64,000 nucleotides of DNA, taken from positions 174,273 to 238,272 of the forward strand of contig JACVTC010000190.1 of the NCBI GenBank assembly GCA_016946835.1. Direction: 5' to 3'. The translations under genes were made by a program, and so were the position numbers. A model generated the notes under the pieces. That model saw nothing but the letters and a program-made list of their open reading frames with translations, had not been told where the DNA came from and ran no database searches. This DNA is from Neocallimastix lanati (nom. inval.). Lineage: Eukaryota; Neocallimastigomycota; Neocallimastigomycetes; Neocallimastigales; Neocallimastigaceae. Every line of letters begins with the position of its first letter. Position 1 is the first letter of the stretch. This document shows positions 1-11,786 of this stretch, piece by piece.

Positions 1-655
1 ACTGATTAATAGGCAATAATCATATTCCAAATAATTATATTTTATCTTTAAATAATTAAAATAGAGAGAATTCTTCTTAAATAAATATTAAAATATTAAA
101 AAAAATTATGAAATATATAGTAAATATTAAATATAAAATATTATATTTAATATTTATAAAGATATTTTATTATTTTTTATTATTTAAAAAAATATATATT
201 TATTAATTAATTTTATAATAATTTTTTTTTATTTTTAAATTAATTTTATTTTTTTTTTTAAATTTTTTTATTTTTATTTTTTTTTTTAATTTTTAAAATT
301 TTTTTTTTTGCATGGTTCAAAATTATTTTTATTTTATATTATAATTGCATTAAACTGGTATAATTATATATATACAATAGTATATAATAATGAAAAAATA
401 TTATTGATAAAAATATAATTGACTATTATTTTTATACAATAAAAATAACTGTTCTATAAATAGATTTATTCTAAATAATAATGTAAAAATACTGAAATTT
501 TAAAAAAAAATGAATGTTTTTAAGAATATTAAATTATATAACTCATTTAAGATTCTAATTTTTTAAATTATATATAAATTTAGATAAAATAGAAAATTTA
601 TAAAATTAATAATGTTAAGTTTCCTTGGAACGTTTCTTTTAATCTGATATTTGAC

Positions 656-691
<36 letters not shown>

Positions 692-1677
692 GTAATGAAA
701 TTATCTAAATATAAATAATTAATAGATATATTTAAAATAAAATTAAATTAATAATTGAAGATTTTAATTCATTTTTTTTTACAATATTTTTGTTTTTAAC
801 AAAATTTAATTGTAAATGCTTATAATAACTGATTAAATATTTATAATTATTATTAAAATAATTAATAAATAAAAATTGAAAAGTTGATTATTTAAAAATT
901 TTAATTTTAAAATTATAAATTACTCATATTAAAGTGTAATTTTTTTTATCTATTTCTAAATAATAAAAAAATTTGTAAAATTTTTTTTCTTCTAAGATAT
1001 TAATATTTTATATTCAGTATTGAATGATTTGAAATTATTATTAAAATATTTTTTTCTATAAAAGAAATTATTAATACTCTTTAATATTGATTATCATTTT
1101 AGTAAAAAGTTTTTTATGAATTAAACATTAAAATAGTAACTTCTAAAAATAATATTTAATTTTTTAATATTCATTATAGTTCATTTATTAATATCCATAA
1201 TATTATGATATAATAGTTGTTATAATTAATGATTGATAATAATAAATTAAATGATATTTTTTTAATATAATTGAATAATTTTATTATTTCTATACTGATA
1301 AAGAAATAAAGTAATCACTTCGTATTTTATAGATAAAATATTTATCATTTAATTAAAAAAGAATATAAAGATTTAAAAATATAAATTTTTTAATTCTTTT
1401 TTTTTTTTTTTTCTTTTTTTTTTTTCATATCATTTAATAAATGATAATTAAAAATTGATTTGAAAATAATAAAAAATATGTTAATTATAAATCCATATAA
1501 ATGTTTTTATTTGGAAAATTGTAAGAATTGATATTAAAAGATTTTGCTATTTTCTTTAATTATAAATTATAAATGAAATGAATACAAAAAATGTATTTAA
1601 TTAAAATAATGTCTAAATTCTTTTTTATTGAATAATTATATTAACAAGAAATGGGAATTTAAAATTTTTCATGAATA
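1..1677. other. AT-rich intergenic DNA downstream of the first scaffoldin-like gene
   Basis: I see no gene here: both strands are closed by frequent TAA codons and composition is almost pure A/T. Notable elements are T-rich tracts around 240-310, a T20 run directly followed by an A16 run at about 656-691 (a homopolymer palindrome), and T-rich tracts around 1396-1425. No tRNA-like or rRNA-like sequence is visible. Confidence 0.8.
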
Positions 1678-4600
1678 TTAAAGGTATACGTTCATCGCAA
1701 CACCGAATAGAAGAACAACTAACGTCAGGAAGAGTGATGGTTTCCAGGAATGGAAGGCTTCACTAATAGTACACTTCTCTGGATTTTCTTCATCTTCCAC
1801 ACATTCAACATAACCGAGTTGATCCACATTACAGATCTTTACTTCATCAGTTTTTTCATCGACAGTAACATAGTTATTGAGACAGACAAGATCAAAGGTG
1901 GACTTCGTTTCTTCAACATTGTAAGTACAATTGGTAAAGATACCACTGATTGATTCAAGGTAATTCTTACCACGACGTTTGACAACAGCTGTGGAGTTGT
2001 TATTCTTCTGAATATCATTAATACCTTGTTTAATTTTATCTGGCAATTCTTCAGTTAAAGCAAGTGGGAAGTTCATAACAACATTTTCATCATAGGAGCA
2101 GTAACGAGAAACAACAGGAACCAGAAGTGAGCTGACTTCACAGCGGTAGTAGGCCTCATCAATGTAGTAGTATTGTCCACTGACACAATTCTTTCTAACA
2201 CATTCAGTTGCTTCTAGTCCTTCAGAATCATAGATACAGCTGTAAACTTCACCTGAATTAGTAAAGTAGTATCCAGTTCTATCAATAAGTTTGCATTCTC
2301 CGTCTTCTTCGTCACATTTATACATCTCATTATCAATTGTGTAGTAGTAACCGTAATTGGCTTTACCTTGTATGGTGATTTCATCACCTTCTTTTTCGAA
2401 TTTGTATATATATGTGTTCAATGGATCTAAGGCAATATAGGCAAAACCAGAAGTGCTTGGAGAATTCCATACACCATTTCTATATCTTAAGATGTTCTTA
2501 GCTTGGGCATCGTAGTAATATGTATCTTCACGAGGTTCATAAACTTTACAAGAGGAGAGGGTACAACCGTAAATCACAATACTATTATTCTTATTTTTGT
2601 AATTCTTACTGACCACGGTAGTATTTGTCGAGAGACTGATAATATAGAAACCAGTTTGATCAACTGTTTCAGCAGCAAATTGGTTCATATGGTAGAGATG
2701 TTGAGAGTAACCGTAAATGTAATTATTAATGTTATTGGCACGATAACATTCTCCAGTTTCACGATTCTTTATATCAGTGGTAGTGAGAGCAATTTCTCCC
2801 TTGTATGTGATACAGAATTCTTGGTCCTTCATATCTGCATTTGGTGTACATTTATTGTTGGAGAAGATACAGAGAATATCCTTTTCATAGGCAAAAGTAA
2901 AGACATTATTATTGACATTATACTTCAAGATACGTTTATTTACATCAGCATAATAAGTGTTTGCATCAGGTTTATCAATGATACTACAACTATTTCCGTT
3001 ACAGCGATAAAGCTTAACATTTTCATCATTGTAGGCATCAATTTCATTACCTCCGACAAGAGTATTCTTTGCTACATTGATGAAGTAATAACCGGTTTCA
3101 TAGTATTGGAAGACACTACCTTGGTCAAGAGTGTAAATATTTGAACCGACTGTAAAGAACATATCATTGTAGGAATCATTGACTTCAAGACAATTTGTAT
3201 TTGTGGTTGTGTAGACATAAGTAGAGGTAACACCAGAAATGACATTTGGTTTAACAACAACAGTATCTGTAGCGAAATAGAAGACGGAACGATCATTATT
3301 AGTACAAATGTTACCAGCTGCAATAGAAGTTGTTGCAGTCTTAGTCATAGCATATTCAAGAGTAATGTAACATTTGTTGTTATTAAATTCACACATTGGA
3401 ATGGCTGCTAATTCACTTGCAGAAAGAGCGGCACATTTACCTGCAACACAACGAATAATACCATAAGCATCATCATTATTGTCTCTCAAGTTGACCATCT
3501 TTCCATCTTCCTCTAAATCATCATCAGTACGTTCATGAACATTTTTAACATTTTCAGAACGTTTATTAGTAGTGAGTCCCTTGAAAGCACCTCTAAATAT
3601 ACCATTCTTAACAACAATAGTTTTACATTTTTGACCATTCTTACAACGAATTAAAACATTCGATATACTAGACAAATAGAAACCATTGTTCGTGGCTTCA
3701 GAGGAACAAGTTACTATATTACTGTTTTGGACACAGTTTATAATAGTGTTACTACTTTCTGAGGAGTCAGCGTTATCATAGTAATTGACAGTTGGAGTAA
3801 ATTCAGTACAAGAAGTTGGACTAGTACATTGAATTAAAAGAGTACTGGTATGAGTGAGATAGTATCCTGATTTGGCTTTAGCAACACCACATTTACCACG
3901 ATAACAATCAATGATAGCATTATTTTTCTTGTCATATCCAGCATTGACATACTTCACCTTATTCTTGACTTGAATATAAGAACAGCTAGTAATAGAGGTA
4001 CACTTGATAATACCTGCGTTTTCATTTTCACCATGGGCAACATAGTATCCAACTTTGGCAGCAACCGTCATACAATTATTACCATTACATTGAATTAAAC
4101 CATTTACATTGGAATCGTATCCATTGTTTTCATAATAAGTAGAAACTTTAGGTTTTATGCTAATACAATTTTCACCTCCTTTACATTGAATGATATATGG
4201 ATGTTTAGTACCACTACCAAAACGATTAGCATCAACGACATAACCAGTGAATTTAGCATATTCTAATTTGCCATCATTACAGAAAACAACCTTTGCATTT
4301 TCTGAATCAAACATGTAGGTATTAGAAGTACATCCTTCACGTTCGTTACATTTCTTTGTGGTTTCATTACAGTCAAAGAGGGTAATGTCTGACGTATCGC
4401 CATCTAAACTATCTACTAATTTACCATTCTTATCAAGCATAATGATACCACTTTTGTAGTAACGGGTAATAAAGAAACGAGAGATCTTGAATAAAGAACC
4501 TGTTTCTGTCTTAATTCCTGGGAATCCATAACTTGGAATAATAGCATAAGCATAGATATTATCAGATCTAGTAGCAGTAATAGCTGTAGAATTATTGACT

Positions 4601-6500
4601 GTAAAGAATTTCAATTGACCATTATCATAACAATAATTTCCTGGAACTGCTTTAGAGATTTCCGGACAGGTTGAGGAAGCCTCCTCAATACATTCATTAC
4701 CTTCCTTTTCACATTTTATGATTGGCTTTTCGGTATTTCCAGCGTTGACATAGTAACCAAGATCTACTTTCAAAGCGTTACAACCTTCAGTAGAATCACA
4801 AATAATCGTTTGATTGACAGACTTATTGTAACCACTGTTCAAATAATAACCTTCTGAAGTAAATGCTGACTTCAAGCTGCACTGATCTTCGTCTGATCCT
4901 TCACCAGCTAAACATTCAATTAAACCATCAACATCATCTCCATCCTTACCTACATAGTATTTATTAACACCAGATGGGGTTTGCTTCTCACACTTATTAT
5001 TGGAACAGAAAATGATGGCATCTGTCAAACTATCTCTTGCTGCATTCAAATAATTAGCACCAGATTCTCCGACTTTTTCTTCACATTTTGAATCGTTACA
5101 TTCAATTAATGGTTTGGTAGTTCTATTAAGTCCAGAATTTAAATAATACTCCTTTGCATTTGCTTCTTTCGGATAACAAACAATTTCCATATCATCACGT
5201 TTTTCATTGCTTGGCCCACTACCAGAATTAGAACCTCCATCATCTGGTAGTTCATCACTACATTCAATTAAAGCATCTTCTAAACCAGTTCCTGCAGAAT
5301 TTACAAAGATCTCACCAAATCTACCTAATCTGGCTGTACATTTCACCATTGAAGATACTGTTTTACATTCAATAACTTCATAATCAGCTCCAGCATATGT
5401 ATTTCCGGCTTGAACATTAGCCACTGTAGTAGCATCACCATTATCATCAATATTAATTAGGGGAGTATCAATGACAGTGGATTTACTTACATCATTAACG
5501 TAGTAACCTTCATTTACTTCTAATGAACATGCCCCGTTACTATTACATGTAATTAATTTTTTTTCATTAATATCTAAATATGTAAAGCTCTTTTTTTTAG
5601 TTACTTTACCATTACTATATTGATAAATTAATAAATCATCTATTTCATCTATATCATCTTCTTCGTAATTTGTAACCCTAGTACACTCTTCTTCATCTAC
5701 ACAATTTATAACAATATATTCATTTTCATTTAAATTAACTGGTTCCATATTAGTCATATTGTATATCATTGAACCTTTAAGACAGAGTAAATCTATTCCT
5801 TCATCAGAACTAGAACCAGAACTAGAATTAGAACTAATACCGGAACTCTCTTCAATATCATCACTATCAACACAATCTGGAAGAGCTTTTGAAAAAAAAA
5901 CAATTTAATATAAAAAATTAAATAATTATAAAATAGAATATAAATTTTAACATAAAATAAAATATAAATATAATAAAATTATTAACACTTTTTATATTAA
6001 TTTAATATAAATCAATTGTAATAAATTAAACAAATTATTTTTATTTTTATATTCAAAAACATATAATTAAAATATTAAATTTAAATATAGTAGTAATTTT
6101 TATTCATCTTTCTTTATCTATGGAAAGATTATTGTCATAATACTGAAAAAAATATATAATAAATCTATTTTACTATTTTATAATTTGTAGTATTGTTTTA
6201 CTTCTAAAGAATTTTCTTTCAATTTCTATTAATATAAATTAAAATATTTTATTTTATTTAATTTACTTGTTATTTCTTCATCTTCTGCTATTTCTTCATC
6301 TTCTGCCTTAACCTTAATTGTAAATATATTTAGGATTATGAGTAGTCCTAGAAGACTATTAATTACAATATTTTAAAGTAAATAAAATATAGAAGTTAGA
6401 AAATATAAATATATAATAAAAATTAAGTAAAAAAAAAATATTCTACATATAAAATTTAATAAATAACAGATAGTTACCTCAAATATTTCCAACCCAACAT
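1678..6500 (-). CDS. Scaffoldin-like secreted Cys/Tyr-repeat protein (3 exons, 1,439 aa)
   Basis: I model the coding exons as complement(1678..5885, 6267..6355, 6478..6500). The 23-nt first exon carries ATG at 6498-6500. Donors are GTAACT and GTAAAT, acceptors AATAG and CAAAAG, and phases match at both junctions (2 then 1), giving 1,440 codons with stop. The N-terminus has a hydrophobic signal peptide (about residues 5-20, likely cleaved after KVKA at 25), then an acidic and Ser-rich linker. The body carries at least eleven 30-45-residue repeats of the form YY-x-N ... LI-x-C-x(4-6)-C. A conserved block of roughly 1,000 residues at the C-terminus is shared with the giant gene at the right edge. 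A dibasic KRSEN site lies near nt 3550-3567. The protein ends in a hydrophobic stretch (LFLTLVVLLFGVAMNVYL), as in GPI-anchor or membrane-tail signals. This architecture resembles the large repeat-rich scaffoldins (ScaA type) of anaerobic fungi, which gather dockerin-bearing enzymes; that role is inference. The splice model is from sequence only. Confidence 0.8.
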
Positions 6501-7829
6501 GTTATCAAGCACTGGATGGAAATGTTTGAAAAAGAAAATAAAAAATGTAAAATAAAAAAATTATAATAAAATTGACTTTAATTTTATATACTAGGTTTAT
6601 AATAATAATAATAAAAATTAAGAACAATATAGTTAAAAAATATATATATATTTTTTTTGCTTATTTTAAAAATAAAAAAAACGAATCTTTTTACTAAAAA
6701 ATATTTAATTATAGTTTTTTTTTTTAAAAAAAAAAAAAACAATAAATTAAAGGGTATATCTTATTTTTTATTAAATAAAAATAAGAAATAAGCCAATACT
6801 ATTTTATTCTTAATTTTTTAGGATAAATTTTATATAAATAAAAAACTATTCTTAAATATTTATATATTTCTTGAAAATAATTTACTTCCTTTAATAATAA
6901 AATTTTGATATAAGAAAATCATTCATTGAAGATTAGATTTTACTTTCATTCTAAAAAAAATTAAATAGAAATTAAATTTTAATTTTCATAGTTTTTTTTT
7001 TTTTTTTTTTTTTTTTTGTTTTGTTTTGTTTTTGCTTTTGTTTTGTCTTAATTGAAATTTTAAGAAATATAAAAATTAAAGATTTATAATTATATTAATA
7101 TAAGAAGTAATATTATATTTATAATTTTAGAAATAAAACAAAACGCCAAATTATAAAAAACTGAAATATGTTTTATTATATATTTTATTACGAATTATGA
7201 TATTTAAAAAATGAAAGTTAACAAAAAATTTCAATTTTATTTAAATCTTATATCTTTAAAAAGCATATAAGCAATATCAATTTATTTAATATATTTCTCT
7301 TGATTAATATTAAATTAATATAAAAATTGATAATAATTTTTTTTAGATATGATTTAATTTCTAACATTTATTATCTAAGTTTAACTTTTTTAAATTTATA
7401 CTTGTATTTTATATTTTTGAATTGAATAATAATTTCTCTTATTTATTTTTGTTAGTAATAAATTTCTGAATTAACTGTTAACGTTTTAAATACTTCATAA
7501 ATTAGTCTGTTAAATTTCATTCTGAATTTACAAATCTCAATTTTTTGTTTTGTTCTTTAATATTTCTCCTATATGAAATACACTGATTTCTACATACTAA
7601 GTTTTCGGTTTTATTAATGAATATTGTGTTTTATTATCTATGCTAATTTCAATTCCAAGCACAAACTACCAAGACAAAATACTTTATTCTGAGAATTTCT
7701 GAAAATTAATAATTGAATTAAACAATGAAACCTGTATAAAGTTGAAAGTAAATATGTTTTGTATCTTTAATATTAATAATTTAACAATTTATTTATCTAT
7801 AGAAAAGGTGAAAATATTGTAAAAAAAGG
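6501..7829. other. Upstream intergenic region of the first scaffoldin-like gene
   Basis: This is the presumed promoter side of the minus-strand gene that starts at 6500. It is AT-rich with a T11A14-like palindrome near 6715-6740 and a T run of about 27 near 6990-7018, followed by TTTTG repeats. I could not identify a TATA-like element with any specificity in this background, and there is no ORF. Confidence 0.6.
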
Positions 7830-8480
7830 GATATCAAGAGAAATTTAGAAGAATATATTCAAGATCAATTTGATGATTTCTTATTATGTATTCTAAGTAC
7901 AAATAAAGTTGATATAAATAATGATATTAATACTAAGAGATTGATTAGAAAATTCTCATAAATTATTGAGATTGAATGATATACAGCACTTAGGTATGGC
8001 AGTTGCTCAAAGCATCTTTTAATGAAAAAGAACAATTTAGAAAAAATGATTTAAAAGCGAAGCTGGAAAAGGTCAAATTTGATGAAAAGAAAGATATGAA
8101 TATTATTATGACTAAATTGTAATATATTATAGAGGAATTAAAAAAATAGACAATGACTTAAATATCTCGATTAAATGATGAATACTTTACAGAACTTTTC
8201 AAGAATATTAAAGTATATTAAAAGTCTTTCAGTTTAAAAATGAATTAGAAAAACGCTCTACATATATTAAGGACATATACCTTAAATTATATCCTCGAAA
8301 AATATTTAAAATAATACTATAAATATTATTAATATTAAGAAGGTATTCCCTTTTAACAATAGTAATAATATTAATTCAAAAAAATCATTTAATAAACCGA
8401 AGAAGTTAAATAAAAATATAAAAAAAAGAAAGAATGAAATGTGTAACTGCTATAAGAAAGTAGATAACTAATTAGAAAAA
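7830..8480 (+). pseudogene. Ty1/copia gag remnant
   Basis: Reading across frames gives peptides resembling the copia-type Gag found elsewhere in the window (38302 on +, 13461 on -): an EEYIQDQFDDF-like stretch, then DINNDINTK, then KLEKVKFDEKKD. The reading is broken by several frameshifts and TAA stops. No zinc knuckle or protease is seen after it. It is a decayed fragment with no complete LTR alongside. Confidence 0.6.
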
Positions 8481-8935
8481 AAAATTTTAAAATAAAAAAA
8501 TTCAAAATATATAATTTTAATAGATAACATAACAAAAAAAATTATAAGAATTATTTTAATTTGTTTCAGAAAATAATTATTATATTACTTAATGGGAATC
8601 CTTCACATAATAATAAAATATTAATTTCTCAGTTTTATAAATATTAGATATTAAAGTTACTTTTATATTATTTTCAATGAAATATACTTATATAATATTT
8701 TGATCAGGAAATTCATTATAAAATGGAAATGATTTATTATATTTTATATGCTAAATTTAACATTCCATTAACATTTTCCTTATTTAACATATTTTTATTT
8801 TAAATACTACATCATTATTTATTTATACTCTTCTTTTTTAATTAATAACTTTATTCAATATTTAAATATTTTCAACTAAATATTTATGATTTGTAATGAA
8901 TATTAAATTTTCGTTTCTATATATTGTTAACACAC
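8481..8935. other. AT-rich spacer, no gene seen
   Basis: Only AT-rich sequence with dense stop codons in all frames. It lies between the gag remnant and a copia 5' leader copy; no LTR or PBS could be recognised in it. Confidence 0.6.
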
Positions 8936-9790
8936 CTAAAATAAAAAATTAACAACTAATCTAAATAGAGACAAATAAAAAATCATAATTAAATTTAACA
9001 TTAATATTAATATAAAATTTACTAACAGTAAACCAATAGGAATAATTATATTTTTGAAAAATAAATAATAATTAAATTAAATTAATACATAACAAATGCA
9101 ATCAAATACATTCATAGATACAAACAAAATAATTTTAATATACACAATAATATATACACAAAATAAAATTTGTTACTCTCAATAGTACCCAATAAATATA
9201 AATGTTCTATACTTTTAATTCGATACACGAATCAAAACATATACAATACAATACAAAAAAAAAAAATTAAATGATATCAAATTTCATTAAAAGATATTTA
9301 AGAGTTTTGTTAAATATATGCTTTTTTTATTCAGTATGTTTTAATTATTGTATTTCATTTTATATATATTATTATTATTATATTTTTTTTTAAAAAACGT
9401 GATATATCCCTTTGTATTTACACTATTTTTTTAAACAATGAAATTTATTTCATTGTTTATATTAATTTATATTTTATTTTAATTTTTTTACAGTATGATG
9501 AATCATTATTTTTAACACAAACATAACTAATTTTTTAAAATATAAACTAATATAAAATTAATAAAATACTAAAAAACAATATATATAAAATAATTCATCC
9601 TCATACATTAAATCTGTTCTTACGTCCTACAATTTAGAACATTATAAAAAAATTAATATAAATATATTATGAATTACTTCAATTTTTAATAAAAAAATGC
9701 CACCAAGAAGAACTAACCAAGTAATTAATGATGAAACTACAGATAATTCACAAAAAATATAATAATAGAAATATTAATAATTAAAGTTTT
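8936..9790 (+). mobile_element. Copia-family 5' leader with gag start (fragment)
   Basis: This segment matches 23,830-24,400 over most of its length: a shared CTAAAtAGAGACAAATAAA-like start, then AATAGTACCCAATAAA and TTCGATACACGAATCAAA. It ends in an ATG context encoding MPPRRTNQVIN at about 9699. That N-terminus resembles the Gag start at 38,302 (MANTRRTNRNQVI), so this is the untranslated leader and first codons of a copia element on the plus strand. The rest of gag is missing; a minus-strand copia fragment follows directly. Confidence 0.6.
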
Positions 9791-9794
9791 ATAC

Positions 9795-10480
9795 AAAAAC
9801 TTAGACTATAATACTCCGGTTTTTCAGTAGATGTTGACATACAGTGTTGTAACTTGGAACACCAGCTAGTGGGTGCATTGCCCATTGTTACTAAAAAACC
9901 ATTGATTTTCTGGTTTCTGTATCTCCTGCAAAGTCGGAATCAACAAAAGCTTCTAAACCTAATTTTCTTGTATTGTTTATCCTGTAATTTATTGTGCCTT
10001 TTAGATATCTAAGTATTTTTACTACATTGTTCCAGTCTTCCATATTGGGATTATTTGATTTTCGCGGCGCTTTACTTACGAAAATAAAATATCAGGTCTG
10101 GTGCATATAGCAATGTAGAGTAAATTTCCAATTGCGCTTCGATAAGTAGTTTAATTAAATTTTATATTTCTAAGTTTATCGTCTATTATTGGTTTTGTAT
10201 TCTTGATGGTTTTTCTTTGTTCATTTTAAATTTTTCTAATATCTCCTTAATGTATCTTGTTTTATGTATGAAATATCCATTTTTATGTTTAATAAATTTT
10301 ATTCCGATAACAAAATCCACATTGCCAATTCTTTTATCTAATATTTTTCTTTGAAAAATCCCTTTTTATATTTAATTTCGTTTTCCTTTCCAACTATTAG
10401 AATGTCACCTACATAAATGATAACAATATAAAAAATATTTTTATTCATGTCATTTTTTATATAACACATTATTCATTTAC
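9795..10480 (-). pseudogene. Ty1/copia reverse transcriptase / RNase H remnant
   Basis: On the minus strand, shifting frames encode RT end to RNase H peptides: IYVGDILIVGKENE (the YVDD catalytic box reads YVGD), YRSAIGNLLYIAICTRPDI, a WNNVVKILRYLKGTINY stretch, FVDSDFAGD and SWCSKLQHCMSTST. These are hallmark copia-type pol motifs. Frameshifts and stops (for example a TAG inside the RNase H part) make it non-functional, and the second Asp of the RT box is lost. It cuts between two plus-strand copia pieces, so it is an inverted or nested fragment. Confidence 0.8.
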
Positions 10481-11019
10481 CTGTAACGAAACTCATATGG
10501 TACAGGATTTTAAAATATTATTTAATAATTTTTGAAATGTATATTAATAACAATTAATATTGATAACTCTTAAAAATGAATTAAGAACAACAAATAACAC
10601 AAACAAAATCTAAACCAAAACTTCTTAAAACTTACTTTAATTGTTATTGTTTTATTTCTACTAAAATTTTTAAGAGGGTAATTGAAATTATTTCTTTTAT
10701 ATTTGTTTTTTTTTATAGTTTAGAATACAAATTTAATTGGTTAAAAAAAATTTTTTTCTTATTAATCATTTTCTAATTTTAAATTATTTTATATTTTAAA
10801 TAAAATTACAAATTATGATTTACATATGCTTGAAAAGATTAAGTATAATTCATATTATGGAAGTATTTAAGTAATAATATATATATCGAGCTGAAAACAT
10901 ATAGTCAGCCGATATTATAAAAAAATAAAATAAAAATAAACTAAAATAAAAATTAAATAAAATTAATATCATCAAGATGAAAAATTAATAGTCAACTGAT
11001 GATATTAAAATAAATTTGA
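10481..11019. other. AT-rich DNA with copia-leader-like subrepeat
   Basis: No gene is visible. Around 10,885-11,010 there are leader-type short repeats (GAGCTGAAAACATATAGTC and later AATAGTCAACTGATGATATT). They resemble subrepeats at 14,090-14,215 (other strand) and 23,520-23,800. Confidence 0.45.
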
Positions 11020-11580
11020 AATCAAAAATAATATTAATATAATAGTAAAATTTAATTAAAAATAATAATAAAAATTATTAATTAGTTTTTATTAATTAAA
11101 ATTATAAATAAATTATTTTATACATATTTTATTAAATACATTAAAACGAAATTATGGAATAAACCAATAATTAAAAATTAATAAATTAGGAAAAATAATA
11201 ATCAAAATTTATTAAATTAAAATTATTAATAAATTATATAATATCAATATTTTATTAAATAAAGTTTCGTATTATTAAACTTAATGTAATAAAAATTACA
11301 ATTTTATAAAGTCAAATATAAATAAAAAATCAAATGTGAATTTCTAATATAACAAATTACATTAATTGATAAATTAAGAGCTAATAGAATTAAATATTAT
11401 CAAACTTTAATAAATAATATTTGTCTTACCAATTAAAATCAGGAATAAATATTTTTATAAATTAATTTATCAATAAGAATAATACTTATTAAAGTTTTAT
11501 AATTAAAATAAAACAAATAAAATTTGAACTATAAATTGTATAATTAATTATATTCCAAACTTTAATTAATAATATATATT
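11020..11580. repeat. Non-coding repeat shared with 24,440-25,020
   Basis: This ~560-bp stretch and 24,440-25,020 line up along their length in the same orientation. Both contain TTTTATTAAATACATTAAAA, then a block with AAACTTTAATAAATA-type direct repeats (three copies) and TTACCAATTAAAAT. Neither copy has an ORF. In both cases it lies downstream of a plus-strand copia leader/gag-start fragment, so it may be part of a non-autonomous copia derivative. Confidence 0.6.
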
Positions 11581-11786
11581 TTAGAAATAAGAATCTCTTT
11601 TATTATATGAAAATATTAGAATTGATATATGAAATAATAATGTACATTTTTGTGTTATTTATAGTTAACATAATATGAGGTCTATTATTATTATTGGTCA
11701 CATATTTTACATGAATATATTAAAATATATATTATTTCTCCTTAAATTAATATAATTATAAAATTTTAAATTTATATTTTTTAACA
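11581..11786 (-). mobile_element. Copia LTR (3' LTR of minus-strand element)
   Basis: On the minus strand it starts TGTTA and ends near ATTCTTATTTCTAA, and is about 206 bp. It is alignable with the LTRs at 15,861-16,065 and 22,976-23,181, with shared internal words such as GACCAATAATAAT, TTAACTATAAATA and ACAAAAATGTA. Directly upstream of it (+ strand 11,787-11,805) sits a purine-rich tract, GATTTGAGGAGGAA on the coding strand. That is the expected polypurine-tract-to-LTR junction. Confidence 0.75.

Noticed and set aside
2503..3144. 213-codon plus-strand ORF inside the first scaffoldin-like gene
   Set aside because: Antisense shadow of the repeat-coding minus strand; Ile/Phe/Val-rich translation with no domain, while the minus frame shows conserved repeats shared with the paralogue.
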